Positions 34,148 to 43,362 of a stretch of 64,000 nucleotides of DNA are shown here, one piece after another. This stretch comes from an uncultured Collinsella sp. GTDB lineage: Bacteria; Actinomycetota; Coriobacteriia; Coriobacteriales; Coriobacteriaceae. The notes below the pieces were generated by a model that did not search any database, was not told the origin of the DNA, and saw nothing but the letters and a program-made list of their open reading frames with translations. The DNA lies in the NCBI GenBank assembly GCA_900541025.1, contig UQIL01000008.1, forward strand, positions 12,104 through 76,103. Reading direction: 5' to 3'. A program made the position numbers and the translations under genes. The first letter of the stretch is position 1. Each line of letters begins with the position of its first letter.

Positions 34148-37100
34148 TTATGCCTCCTTAATGGGTGCCAGCGCCTGAGCCAAATCGGCAGACGTCAGCG
34201 GTCGCAGGGACACCTCAAAGCTGAAGCTCTCAAAACGGGTGCGATAGGAATCGAGCACCTCGGAACCCCAAGAGTTCGAGCCAAGGCCGAGCAGCTGGTC
34301 GTTGATGTTAACCGTGACCGTGTCGCCCGGAACAAGGTCGTAGACGTGCTTGGCATTATCAATAGCCTCGCAGCTATAGGGCCATGCCGAGAACGAGAAC
34401 GGGTTGGAAGCGGCGTCGGCCGGACGAGTCACCAGCACGCCATCACCGTGGCTAGAGCGCAGGGCAACCCAGCGGGTACCCTCGCGGTTGGCACAGTCCT
34501 GAGGCATAACGTAGGGCGTGAACATGTCGTCGACCGTAGTGCGGTAATGACCGACCGGGTTGGCGCGCAGCGAGTCCGGATAGTTCTCGCCCGGGCCGTG
34601 GCCATACCACTCGACGGCACGATCGCAACCGGGGACCTCAAAGGAGATGCCGATGCGCGGGATGATATCCGAGTAATCGCCGTAGGGCTCGCCGGAAACC
34701 TTGAGGTCGACGCGACCGCTCGGAAGCACGGTGTAGACAAGCTCGACGCGCATGCCGAACGCACGGACGGGAGGAGCAATGCGTTGGCTCACGGTAACGG
34801 CGACCGCATTGCCGTCCTGCTTCCAAGAAACCTTGCGGGTGGACGTCTGCATTACATCGATGAAGTTGTCCTTCCACAGGGAGTCGTACTCCTGGGCGTG
34901 GTTGTCGACGAGCGGATGCCAAAAACCAACCTGGGGGCCAGAGGCCATGACGTCGCGGCCGGATGCCTTCCACTCGCTCACGGTGCCGTTTACCTTGCTG
35001 AAGGTCAGCTCGCCGTTGAGGGAGTGAATGCGAATCTCCTGCTCGGTCTCCTCGACCGTAAGCTCAGGACGAGTGGGAGCCGCAATGGCCGGCGCCGGAT
35101 GGTTTGCGATGGCAAACTGGTTTGCGCCCAGTTGGAACATCGGCTCGCACCAGACGTGAGCGGCCATGGTGTAGGCGCGCACAGTCAGCAGGGTCTCGCC
35201 TACCGCGGCCTCGTGAATCACCAGCGGAAGCTGGACGGACTCACCGGGGGCAACCGCACCGGGCATGAGCGTCTTGCGGCAGACCACGTCGCCGTCCACC
35301 AGGGTCTCCGCCGACAGGCAAACATCCTCGAGGGTGGTAAACCAACGCTTGTTGGTGACGGTCAGCTCGCCCGCCTCGGCATCGTAGGCCATGCGAACCG
35401 GGCAGATGACCTGACCATACTCAGTGAGGCCCGGGCTCGGCTGCTGCCAAGGGAACACCATGCCGTCGATGCAGAAGTTGCTGTTATTGGGGTAATCGCC
35501 GTTGTCGCCACCATACATATCGTAGGTAACGCCGTCCTCGGTCACAGCAGCCAAACCGTGGTCGCACCATTCCCAGATAAACTGGCCTTGGATGCAATCC
35601 CAGCGATCGAAGACCTCCTGGTACTCGGACAGACCTCCGGGGCCATTACCCATGGAGTGGCCATACTCGCAGTTGATGCGCGGCTTGGGGAACGGATGCT
35701 CACCAAAGTCGTTCATCTGCGACACACGGGAGTACATCGTGGAAATGACGTCGACGGTATCGGCGTTGCGGTCCTCCTCGTAGTGGACCGGACGACCATC
35801 GAGCTCGTGAGCCTTGGCGTACATCGCGCGGATGTTGCAGCCATAGCCGCTCTCGTTGCCCAGCGACCACATGATGATGCACGCGTGGTTGCGCTCCTGC
35901 ATCACCAGGCGCTCAATACGGTCGACGTAGGCCGGCTCCCATGCCGGGTCGTCGGTAACCAGGGCGATGTTGCCGATATTCTCGAAGCCGTGGCTCTCCA
36001 TATCGGTCTCGGCGACCAGCATGATGCCATACTCATCACACAGCTCGTAGAAGCGCGGGTCATTGGCATAGTGAGAGGTGCGCACTGCGTTGATGTTGTG
36101 CTGCTTCATGAGCTCCAGGTCGCGGCGCATGCGATCGAGGCCCACGGCGCGGCCCTTGTGATCGTCGTGATCGTGGCGGTTGACGCCATGCATCTTAAAG
36201 TAAGTGCCGTTGAGGTAGATATGATTGCCCTCGACCGTCACCTCGGCAAGACCCTGGCGATGCGGGACGTACTCGCTCACCTTGTCGCCGTCGTAGACCT
36301 CAAACGTAAGATCGTAGAGGAAGGGGTCCTCGGGATTCCAGAAGTGGGCATCGGTCACGCTGCACTCGGCATGGCCGTCGACGCACTCACCCGTAGCCAC
36401 CACGTTCTCGCCATCGCTGAGCGTAAACACAACGCGGGAAGCGCCCTCGGCAACCGTATCGAGCGTGATCAGAGCGACATCGCCCTCGCGGTGCGTGCGG
36501 AACCTAAAGTCGACCAGGTGCGCGGCGGGACGCTGCATAAGGTACACATCGCGGAAGATGCCCGAGGCCCACCACATGTCCTGATCCTCGATGTAGCTGC
36601 CATCGCTGTACTGCAGGACCTTGACCGCAAACAGGTTGTCGCCCTCGACGAGCGCGTCGGTCACGTCGAACTCGGCAGACAGGCGCGAACCCTTGGTCAT
36701 GCCGATATACTGACCGTTGACGTACAGCTCGCCATAGCTCTCGATGCCGTCGAAGCGAATGATCTCGCGAGCGCCGGCAGGAACGGCGGGAAGGTTGACG
36801 ATGCGCTGGTAGACGCCCGTGGGGTCGTCGGAGGGAACGAACGGCTGATCAACCGGGAACGGGAAACCCTCGTCGGTGTAGGCAAGGTTGCCATAGCCGT
36901 CCACCTGCCACAGGTGCGGAACCTCCACGTGATCCCACTCGGGCTTGTACGTGGAGAGTTCCTCGTTGGAGACGGCAGCGGGGCCCTCAAAGAGGCGGAA
37001 CTGCCACGAGCCGGACAGCTGGACAAACCCGCGCGACAGCTCGCGGCTGTACGTTGCAGCGAGATCGGCAGTCTCGTAACCCATAAAGTACGCATGGGGT

Positions 37101-37156
37101 GCCAGGCGGTTCCTGTGGGTGAGCGCTTGGTTTTCCCAATCGTTAATGGCGTCCAT
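34148..37156 (-). CDS. ebgA: Beta-galactosidase, glycoside hydrolase family 2 (EbgA/LacZ-type)
   Basis: 1002 residues with the five LacZ domains: sugar-binding jelly roll (about 40-210), Ig-like domain, TIM barrel (about 315-610), second Ig-like domain and the C-terminal supersandwich. Acid/base Glu is in IIMWSLGNESGYG and nucleophile Glu in INCEYGHSMGNGPGG; NINAVRTSHYAND is also present. No signal peptide, so it acts in the cytoplasm on imported lactose or related galactosides. No permease lies alongside. Expression is under a LacI-type operator set upstream. Confidence 0.96.
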   Translation of the reverse strand: MDAINDWENQALTHRNRLAPHAYFMGYETADLAATYSRELSRGFVQLSGSWQFRLFEGPAAVSNEELSTYKPEWDHVEVPHLWQVDGYGNLAYTDEGFPFPVDQPFVPSDDPTGVYQRIVNLPAVPAGAREIIRFDGIESYGELYVNGQYIGMTKGSRLSAEFDVTDALVEGDNLFAVKVLQYSDGSYIEDQDMWWASGIFRDVYLMQRPAAHLVDFRFRTHREGDVALITLDTVAEGASRVVFTLSDGENVVATGECVDGHAECSVTDAHFWNPEDPFLYDLTFEVYDGDKVSEYVPHRQGLAEVTVEGNHIYLNGTYFKMHGVNRHDHDDHKGRAVGLDRMRRDLELMKQHNINAVRTSHYANDPRFYELCDEYGIMLVAETDMESHGFENIGNIALVTDDPAWEPAYVDRIERLVMQERNHACIIMWSLGNESGYGCNIRAMYAKAHELDGRPVHYEEDRNADTVDVISTMYSRVSQMNDFGEHPFPKPRINCEYGHSMGNGPGGLSEYQEVFDRWDCIQGQFIWEWCDHGLAAVTEDGVTYDMYGGDNGDYPNNSNFCIDGMVFPWQQPSPGLTEYGQVICPVRMAYDAEAGELTVTNKRWFTTLEDVCLSAETLVDGDVVCRKTLMPGAVAPGESVQLPLVIHEAAVGETLLTVRAYTMAAHVWCEPMFQLGANQFAIANHPAPAIAAPTRPELTVEETEQEIRIHSLNGELTFSKVNGTVSEWKASGRDVMASGPQVGFWHPLVDNHAQEYDSLWKDNFIDVMQTSTRKVSWKQDGNAVAVTVSQRIAPPVRAFGMRVELVYTVLPSGRVDLKVSGEPYGDYSDIIPRIGISFEVPGCDRAVEWYGHGPGENYPDSLRANPVGHYRTTVDDMFTPYVMPQDCANREGTRWVALRSSHGDGVLVTRPADAASNPFSFSAWPYSCEAIDNAKHVYDLVPGDTVTVNINDQLLGLGSNSWGSEVLDSYRTRFESFSFEVSLRPLTSADLAQALAPIKEA

Positions 37157-37188
37157 GGTGATGCTCCTTCATCATCGTAGTGATTCTT

Positions 37189-37291
37189 GTGCAACCGGTT
37201 GTCCTTATCTTACGGGCGATGCAAAAAACTGTGCAACCGGTTGTCCGCTGAACGGTCGATTTGGCCGGGTTAACGGTGCAACCGGTTGTAC
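37189..37291 (-). promoter_or_regulatory. ebgA promoter with three LacI-type operators
   Basis: Three copies of GTGCAACCGGTTGT (palindromic core CAACCGGTTG at 37192-37201, 37234-37243 and 37279-37288) are spaced 42 and 45 bp apart. On the minus strand -35 TTGCAC (37231-37236, inside the middle operator) and -10 TAAGAT (37207-37212) are 18 bp apart, and the first operator lies just past +1. The ebgA ribosome site is AAGGAG. The divergent LacI gene at 37533 is the likely repressor. A CTGAGT/ACTCAG dyad at 37314-37331 and TATAGT near 37467 complete the 376-base gap. Confidence 0.85.
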
Positions 37292-37532
37292 AATCGCAAC
37301 ACTTATGTCACCCTGAGTATCGAAACTCAGCACAAGACATCGTTCTTAAGCTCGTAGGCAACCTCCACGCCCGCTGATATCTCACCCACACGAGACGTAT
37401 TCGATTTCGGCTTGGTTGCAAAACGACACCGGTCACCGGATATCATGAACGCTGTTCAGGCGCACTATAGTAAGCTGTATCCGCACTAGCCCGTATCAGT
37501 GACAACATCGACCGCATTTTCCAGGAGACGCC

Positions 37533-38549
37533 ATGACACAACCAGTTCGCACCGCACCTACGCTTGCCGAGGTTGCCGCAGCTGCCGGCGTGTCGCGCTC
37601 CACGGCATCGCGCGCCCTCAACGATTCGCCCCGCATTAGCGAGGAAACCAAAAAGCGCGTCCGCGCGGCGGCCAAGGAAGTCAATTTTGTCCCCAACGCT
37701 CGTGGCCGAGCGCTCGCTGTCGGGCGCACGGAAATCATCGCCGTGCTCGTGACCGAGCCTCTGAGTGAACTCTTCAGCGACCCCACCTATAGCGAGTTTT
37801 TGAGCGGCATTACCGAGGAACTGTCGGAGTCGTCCTATCTGCCCGTTATCTTGCAGGCGTCTTCTACGCATGAGCGCAACCGCGCACGCGAGCACTTTGA
37901 GCGCCGCTCGTTCGACGCCGCGATCGACGTCTCTCCCTACAAAGGCAGCGAGCTGCTCGAGGTGCTGCGCGAGCTGGGCGTACCCACCGTGTTGTGCGGC
38001 CAGCTCGAGGGCCACCCCTATCGCGATGTGTTCTCGACGGTCTACTCTGACGACGAAGAGGGCGGACATTTTGCGGCACTCGCCATGAAGGATCGCGGGC
38101 GCAAAGATATCGTCGCCGTGTTGGGACCGCAAGACAACCCCGCTGTTGTCGACCGCCTGCGCGGCTACCGCGCCGTCTTGGGCGAAGACCTCCCAGACGC
38201 AAACGTTATCTATACCGGCTGGAACAGCGGAGACGGCTATCAGGCCATGCACCAGATCCTCGCGCGCGAGATTGCTTTCGATGGCGTGCTCTGCGGATCG
38301 GACCGTATCGCGGCTGGCGTCATCACCGCACTCAACGAGGCAGGCCTATCCGTTCCTGCGGACGTTTCTGTCGTCGGCTTCGACGATCACGAGATTGCGG
38401 CGCGCTGCGTCCCCGCGCTCACGACCGTCCGCCAGCCCCTGCGCGAAGAAGGACACATGGCCGCCAACATTGCGCTCGACATGATCAAGGGTGCCGAGCC
38501 CACCACCACCGTCATGCACATGCAGCTCGTTCAGAGAGACTCGCTATAA
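37533..38549 (+). CDS. LacI family repressor, probable regulator of ebgA-ebgC
   Basis: 338 residues. Helix-turn-helix TLAEVAAAAGVSRSTASRAL (about 10-30), hinge NFVPNARGRALAVGRT, then the sugar-binding core (about 65-330) ending VRQPLREEGHMAANIALDMI. It is divergent from ebgA, with three CAACCGGTTG operators in the gap, a form bound by LacI/GalR repressors. ATG at 37533 follows AGGAGA. Inducer is probably a galactoside, by context only. Confidence 0.9.
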   Translation: MTQPVRTAPTLAEVAAAAGVSRSTASRALNDSPRISEETKKRVRAAAKEVNFVPNARGRALAVGRTEIIAVLVTEPLSELFSDPTYSEFLSGITEELSESSYLPVILQASSTHERNRAREHFERRSFDAAIDVSPYKGSELLEVLRELGVPTVLCGQLEGHPYRDVFSTVYSDDEEGGHFAALAMKDRGRKDIVAVLGPQDNPAVVDRLRGYRAVLGEDLPDANVIYTGWNSGDGYQAMHQILAREIAFDGVLCGSDRIAAGVITALNEAGLSVPADVSVVGFDDHEIAARCVPALTTVRQPLREEGHMAANIALDMIKGAEPTTTVMHMQLVQRDSL

Positions 38550-38553
38550 GAAA

Positions 38554-38763
38554 CTGGGGCAGGCTTTCCGCCAAACAGTTGTTGCGGAAAGCCTGCCCCG
38601 TTTGAGCGCTCATTCTGGGGCACAGTTTCCGTTAGACAGCTCGACCGGAAAGCGCGTCCCGTTATTTGGCTGGATTCTGGGTCGCAGTTTCCAAAAGGAC
38701 CCTGTTTGGGAAACTGCGACCCGTTTTGGACGCAAATTCTGGGACGCAGTTTCCGCGACGCCC
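38554..38763. repeat. Tandem array of 62-bp hairpin units (3.4 copies)
   Basis: Units begin at 38554, 38615, 38677 and 38739 (periods 61, 62, 62) with CTGGG, and each completed unit ends in ATT. Unit 1 has a perfect 16-bp stem GGGGCAGGCTTTCCGC / GCGGAAAGCCTGCCCC; unit 3 has GGGTCGCAGTTTCC / GGAAACTGCGACCC; unit 2 is partly decayed and unit 4 is cut after its left arm. Stem bases differ between units yet stay paired. It fills most of the 304-base gap between the LacI gene and aspS. Confidence 0.85.
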
Positions 38764-38799
38764 AGTCAACCTATGCCCTCGCAACGCCCGCGCATAAAA

Positions 38800-38830
38800 A
38801 ACGAGGGAAGGCACGCGTCCTTCCCTCGTT
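38800..38830 (-). terminator. Terminator of aspS
   Basis: AACGAGGGAAGG / CCTTCCCTCGTT, 12-bp stem with a seven-base loop; on the minus strand it is followed by TTTTTATGCG. It is 23 bases past the aspS stop. Confidence 0.9.
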
Positions 38831-38853
38831 ACAGGCAATATGTAGCCGCTTGC

Positions 38854-40641
38854 CTACATCAGGCGCAGACTGACGTCCTTGAGCTGGGCGCCGCTAACGG
38901 CACTCGGGGCGCCCGACATGAGGTCGGAGCCGCTGGCCGTCTTGGGGAACGCCATGACGTCGCGGATGGAGTCGGAACCGGTGAGCAGCATGCACACGCG
39001 GTCCAGGCCCAGAGCAAAACCACCCATCGGGGGTGCACCAAACTTGAGCGCCTCCATGAGGAAGCCGAACTGCGACTCGGCTCGCTCCTCGGTGAAGCCC
39101 AGGAGCCTGAGCATAGACATCTGCATCTCGGCGTTGTGGATACGCATACCGCCGCCGCCGGCCTCAAAGCCGTCCATGACAAAGTCGTAGGTGCAGGAAC
39201 CGGCCGCCAGCGGGTCGGCCTCGATCTTGGCGATGTCGGTCTCGGTCGGCAGCGTGAAGGGCTGATGCTCGGCAGCGTAGGCCTTGCGGTCCTCATCCCA
39301 GTGGAACAGCGGGAAGTTGACGACCCACAGGAAGTCGTGGCCCTCACGCTTGATCTCGAGCGCGTTGGCCATGTGGGAACGCATACCGCCCAGGATCTCG
39401 TCAGAGAGCAGGCGCGGGCCGGCGGCGAACATCACGAGGTCGCCAGGCTCGACGTCCATGCGCTCGCGCAGAGCCGCCATCTCCTCGTCCGAGAAGAACT
39501 TGACGATGGGGCTGTTGATGGAGCCGTCCTCGCGGAAGGCGATCCAGGCCAGGCCCTTGGCGCCAAACGTGGAGGCCACGCCGGCGAGCTTATCGATCTT
39601 GGCACGTGCCCAGGCGCCGGCGCCCTTGGCGTTGATGGCCTTGACGACAGAGCCCTCCTCGTTCGCGGCAGTCGCAAAGACCTTGAACTTGGAGTTGGCA
39701 AAGATGTCGGTCAGGTCGACCAGGTGCATACCATAGCGGGTATCGGGCTTGTCGGAGCCATAGGTGTCCATGGCCTCCCAGTAGTCCATGCGACGCAGCG
39801 GCGTGGGCATCTCGACACCCATGCGGCCGAAGGCATCGGACAGAACTTCCTCGAGCGCGCTCATGACGTCGTTCTGGTCCACGAAGGACATCTCGATATC
39901 GACCTGGGTGAACTCGGGCTGACGGTCGGCACGCAGGTCCTCGTCGCGGAAGCACTTGGCAACCTGGTAGTAGCGCTCGACGCCACCGACCATGAGCAGC
40001 TGCTTCAGGAGCTGCGGGGACTGCGGCAGGGCGTAGAAGTTACCCGGCTGAATACGGCTGGGAACGATGAAGTCGCGGGCGCCCTCGGGCGTGGACTTGA
40101 ACAGGGAGGGTGTCTCGACCTCCATGAACTCACGGTTGTGCAGCGCCTCGCGAATGGCAAAGGTAAAGTCGGAGCGCAGCTTGAGGTTGGCCATCATCTC
40201 GGGACGGCGGAGGTCCAGATAGCGATAGCGCAGGCGGGTGTCCTCGCTGGTCTCGATGCCGTCCTCGATCTGGAACGGCGGGGTGACGGACGTGTTGAGT
40301 ACCTCGGCGTGGTCGGTCAGGACCTCGATCTCGCCGGTCGCGAGCTTGGTGTTGGTGGTCTCCTCGCCACGGGCGCGCACGACGCCATGAATCTTGATGG
40401 GCCACTCGGGACGCATGGTCTCGGCGATCTTAAAGGCGTCGCCGTCGGAGTGCTCGGGGTCGAAGGTGAGCTGCGTGATGCCCTCGCGGTCGCGAAGGTC
40501 GCAGAAGATAAGGCCGCCGTGGTCGCGGCGACGGCTCACCCAACCGGTGAGGGTGACCTCTTCGCCCACGTTCTCGAAGCGAAGCTCGCCGCAGGTACGG
40601 GTGTGCATGGAATGCTCATCGATGGGACGGGTCTGGCTCAT
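38854..40641 (-). CDS. aspS: Aspartyl-tRNA synthetase
   Basis: 595 residues, bacterial type. N-terminal OB-fold anticodon domain (VTLTGWVSRRRDHGGLIFCD), class II motif 2 (FRDEDLRADRQPEFTQVDIE), the bacterial GAD insertion (about 300-420) and motif 3 (GFALGLDRVCMLLTGSDSIR). Charges tRNA-Asp in the cytoplasm. ATG at 40641 follows AAGGAGG at nine bases. No T-box leader is visible before it. It is divergent from serB. Confidence 0.97.
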   Translation of the reverse strand: MSQTRPIDEHSMHTRTCGELRFENVGEEVTLTGWVSRRRDHGGLIFCDLRDREGITQLTFDPEHSDGDAFKIAETMRPEWPIKIHGVVRARGEETTNTKLATGEIEVLTDHAEVLNTSVTPPFQIEDGIETSEDTRLRYRYLDLRRPEMMANLKLRSDFTFAIREALHNREFMEVETPSLFKSTPEGARDFIVPSRIQPGNFYALPQSPQLLKQLLMVGGVERYYQVAKCFRDEDLRADRQPEFTQVDIEMSFVDQNDVMSALEEVLSDAFGRMGVEMPTPLRRMDYWEAMDTYGSDKPDTRYGMHLVDLTDIFANSKFKVFATAANEEGSVVKAINAKGAGAWARAKIDKLAGVASTFGAKGLAWIAFREDGSINSPIVKFFSDEEMAALRERMDVEPGDLVMFAAGPRLLSDEILGGMRSHMANALEIKREGHDFLWVVNFPLFHWDEDRKAYAAEHQPFTLPTETDIAKIEADPLAAGSCTYDFVMDGFEAGGGGMRIHNAEMQMSMLRLLGFTEERAESQFGFLMEALKFGAPPMGGFALGLDRVCMLLTGSDSIRDVMAFPKTASGSDLMSGAPSAVSGAQLKDVSLRLM

Positions 40642-40897
40642 ACCAGTGATCCTCCTTTATGGATCTGTGCCGCCCCGTGTCGTTCCGGGCGGCGTCGTAC
40701 AGATTTGCCCAGCCTGCGTAAACCGCGCAGCCAGACATGGCGTTCTATCTTATCGCACCCGCGTCGATGTGCCGCGAAAAAGTAGCTCTTGCCCAAAGAC
40801 TTGACGGAGACGAAACAATTGACGCGGCCTGGCCGTCGCCAAGGCACGCCGCGTGCGACAATGTGCCCCAATACAACTGCACTCGGAAAGGCCCGCC

Positions 40898-41533
40898 ATG
40901 ACTGCACGCCTCATCGTTATGGATATCGACTCCACGCTCATCAACCAGGAAGTCATCGACCTGTTGGGCGAGGAAGCCGGCGTGGGCGAGCAAGTTGCAC
41001 GGATCACCGAACGCGCCATGCGCGGCGAGCTTGACTTTAAGCAGGCGCTCGAGGAGCGCGTGGGGCTGCTTGCCGGCTTGGACGAGAGCGTGTTCGAGCG
41101 CACCTTTGCGCGCGTGACGTTTACCCCCGGCGCGCTGGAGCTTGTGCGCTCGGCGCACAGCAAGGGCTGGAAGGTCGGCGTGGTAAGCGGTGGCTTCCAC
41201 GAGGTCGCCGACAAGATCGTAGCCGCCGCGGGCATCGATTTTTGCCTGGCCAACCGCCTGGAAGTCGTGGATGGCAAGCTCACCGGTAAGCTGGCGGCAG
41301 ACATCGTGACCAAGGAGTCCAAGCTCATCCAGCTGCTGGACTGGGCGGTTGAGTGCGGTGTCGATATGGCCCACACCGTCGCGATCGGCGACGGCGCCAA
41401 CGACATCCCCATGATTCAGGCCGCGGGCACGGGCATCGCGTTTTGCGCCAAGCCCAAGACGCGCGAGGCCGCCCCGTTTGCCATCGACGAGCGCAACCTG
41501 ATGCTCGCCATGGACATCATCCTGCGCGACTAG
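40898..41533 (+). CDS. serB: Phosphoserine phosphatase SerB
   Basis: 211 residues, HAD superfamily. The catalytic DxDxT motif is VMDIDSTLIN, followed by the SerB cap and the blocks VGVVSGGFHEVADKI and IGDGANDIPMIQAAGTGIAF. It hydrolyses phosphoserine in the last step of serine synthesis. There is no ACT domain, as in other short SerB forms. ATG at 40898 follows GAAAGG. Confidence 0.95.
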   Translation: MTARLIVMDIDSTLINQEVIDLLGEEAGVGEQVARITERAMRGELDFKQALEERVGLLAGLDESVFERTFARVTFTPGALELVRSAHSKGWKVGVVSGGFHEVADKIVAAAGIDFCLANRLEVVDGKLTGKLAADIVTKESKLIQLLDWAVECGVDMAHTVAIGDGANDIPMIQAAGTGIAFCAKPKTREAAPFAIDERNLMLAMDIILRD

Positions 41534-41571
41534 TCGATCCGTCTAACAACAGAATCAATTCCTCTATATCT

Positions 41572-41607
41572 AGTTTCCGAACAATTTTGTCTTAGTGTTC
41601 GGAAACT
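41572..41607. promoter_or_regulatory. 12-bp inverted repeat upstream of larB
   Basis: AGTTTCCGAACA (41572-41583) / TGTTCGGAAACT (41596-41607) with a 12-base centre, 43 bases before larB. With no T-run after it, an operator is more likely than a terminator. In Lactobacillus a Crp-like LarR controls lar genes, but no such gene is seen here. Confidence 0.55.
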
Positions 41608-41649
41608 TGCCCTTGAGTGCTAGACTTTGCACCGTCGAAGGGAACATAT

Positions 41650-42432
41650 ATGGATAAGCGAGATCTTGAGCAATTGCTGAGCGATGTTGCCGACGGAGCA
41701 GTCGCCCCGGCAGTCGCCCTCACGCGCATCCAGACGGCGCCGACCGCCGATCTGGGTTTTGCGCAGCTCGATCTTTCGCGCGGGGTGCGCCAGGGAGCCG
41801 GCGAGGTTGTCTACGGCGCCGGTAAAACCGCCGAGCAGATTGCCGCCATTATCAAAACGCTGCGCGATGCCGGCCAGGAGCACATCCTGGTCACGCGCCT
41901 GGACGTCGAAAAGGCAGCCCGCACCTCGGAGCTCCTCGACAACGGCATCGACCTGGGATATGCCCCGGACGCACAGCTCGCCCTCGTGGGCGGTAAGCCC
42001 TCCCCTACCGGCAACGGACGCATCGTCGTCGCCTGCGCCGGCACGAGCGACTTACCCGTCGCCGAGGAAGCCGCGTTGACGGCCGAGTTCTATGGCAACG
42101 AGGTCGACCGCCTCTACGACGTAGGCGTCGCCGGCCTGCACCGCTTGCTCGCTCATGCCGAGGAACTTGCCCAGGCGCAGGTGGTCATCGCCATCGCCGG
42201 CATGGAGGGCGCGCTGGCGAGCGTTATCGGCGGTCTGGTGAGCTGTCCGGTCATCGCCGTTCCCACCAGCGTGGGCTACGGCGCAAGTTTTGGTGGCGTA
42301 GCCGCGCTGCTCGCCATGCTCAACTCCTGCGCCAGCGGCGTTTCGGTCGTCAATATCGACAACGGCTTTGGTGCCGCCTACCAGGCAAGTCTTATCAATC
42401 ATTTGAGCGCCGGCACAACCCGCGCCCGTTAA
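41650..42432 (+). CDS. larB: Nickel pincer cofactor biosynthesis protein LarB
   Basis: 260 residues, related to PurE-type carboxylases. LarB carboxylates nicotinic acid adenine dinucleotide in making the nickel-pincer cofactor of lactate racemase. Seen blocks are LDLSRGVRQGAGEVVYGAGKT, CAGTSDLPVAEEAALTAEFYG and VAIAGMEGALASVIGGLVSC. ATG at 41650 follows GAAGGGA; the longer frame to 41617 lacks a site. larC follows ten bases on. Confidence 0.94.
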   Translation: MDKRDLEQLLSDVADGAVAPAVALTRIQTAPTADLGFAQLDLSRGVRQGAGEVVYGAGKTAEQIAAIIKTLRDAGQEHILVTRLDVEKAARTSELLDNGIDLGYAPDAQLALVGGKPSPTGNGRIVVACAGTSDLPVAEEAALTAEFYGNEVDRLYDVGVAGLHRLLAHAEELAQAQVVIAIAGMEGALASVIGGLVSCPVIAVPTSVGYGASFGGVAALLAMLNSCASGVSVVNIDNGFGAAYQASLINHLSAGTTRAR

Positions 42433-42442
42433 GGAGCATTCC

Positions 42443-43360
42443 ATGTCCAACCATCAGCACACGCTTATCATCGACGGCACCTCGGGCATCAGCGGCGATA
42501 TGACCGTCGCGGCCCTGCTCGACCTGGGCGCCAGCGAGGAGCGCCTGCGCGAACAGCTCGCCACGCTGCCGGTCGACGGCTTTACGATCGCCGTGACGCG
42601 CGTAAACAAGCATGGCATCGACGCCTGCGACTTTGACGTCCAGCTTGCAGAGGAGCTCGAGAACCACGATCACGATATGGCCTGGCTCTACGGCAACGAA
42701 GAAGCTGCCGAGCACACGCACGAGCATGAGCACCACCATCATGACCATGGCGGGCATGAGCACGAACACTGCCACGAACATGATCATGAGGCCCACGGCC
42801 ATGGCCACGAGGGTCATCATCACGTCCACCACCATCACCACCGTTCTTTGGCGGACGTCACCGCCATCATCGACGGCTCGCAGCTAGGCGATGGCGCCAA
42901 GCGTCGTGCCCTCGCCATTTTTTCTGTACTCGCTGCTGCCGAGGCCAAGGCTCACGGCAAAACGCCCGACACCGTCCTGTTTCACGAGGTGGGCGCCGTC
43001 GACTCCATTGTCGACGTCTGCTCCGTTGCCATCTGCCTCGATGACCTGGGTATTGAGGATATCGTGGTTGGGTCGCTCTCCGAGGGCCACGGAACCATCC
43101 GCTGCGCCCACGGTCTCATGCCCATTCCCGTCCCCGCTGTCGTCAACCTGTGCCAAGCGGGCAATATCGCCCTCACGCCCGCGCCGGTCGTCGGCGAGCT
43201 CGTGACGCCCACGGGCGCCGCCATCGTCACCGCGCTGCGCACGTCCGACCAACTGCCCTCACGCTACCGCATCGAAGCCGTCGGCTACGGCGCCGGTAAG
43301 CGCCCCTACGAGGGCTGCTCCGGCACGCTCCGTTGTCTCCTCGTTGACGAGGACGCATAG
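42443..43360 (+). CDS. larC: LarC N-terminal part (LarC1), nickel insertion protein lacking LarC2
   Basis: 305 residues. Typical start TLIIDGTSGISGDMTVAALL; a His-rich metal-binding stretch (about 91-134, mostly HEH/HDH repeats); then LFHEVGAVDSIVDVC, PIPVPAV and ELVTPTGAAI. LarC inserts nickel into the pincer cofactor. Known LarC has a C-terminal LarC2 region of over 100 residues with the CTP site, joined by frameshifting in Lactobacillus. Here the protein ends after the LarC1 part and tetR starts two bases later, so LarC2 is absent at this place. Confidence 0.9.
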   Translation: MSNHQHTLIIDGTSGISGDMTVAALLDLGASEERLREQLATLPVDGFTIAVTRVNKHGIDACDFDVQLAEELENHDHDMAWLYGNEEAAEHTHEHEHHHHDHGGHEHEHCHEHDHEAHGHGHEGHHHVHHHHHRSLADVTAIIDGSQLGDGAKRRALAIFSVLAAAEAKAHGKTPDTVLFHEVGAVDSIVDVCSVAICLDDLGIEDIVVGSLSEGHGTIRCAHGLMPIPVPAVVNLCQAGNIALTPAPVVGELVTPTGAAIVTALRTSDQLPSRYRIEAVGYGAGKRPYEGCSGTLRCLLVDEDA

Positions 43361-43362
43361 CC

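Noticed and set aside
33587..37180. A very long plus-strand open frame opposite ebgA, and similar ones opposite feoB, kdpB, ppc and ligA
   Set aside because: They follow from strong third-position GC bias on the coding strand. The translations are low-complexity, match no family and lack ribosome sites, while the opposite strand encodes full known proteins.
38554..38763. CRISPR array
   Set aside because: The repeats are diverging hairpins of 62 bp with no unique spacers, and no cas genes are near.
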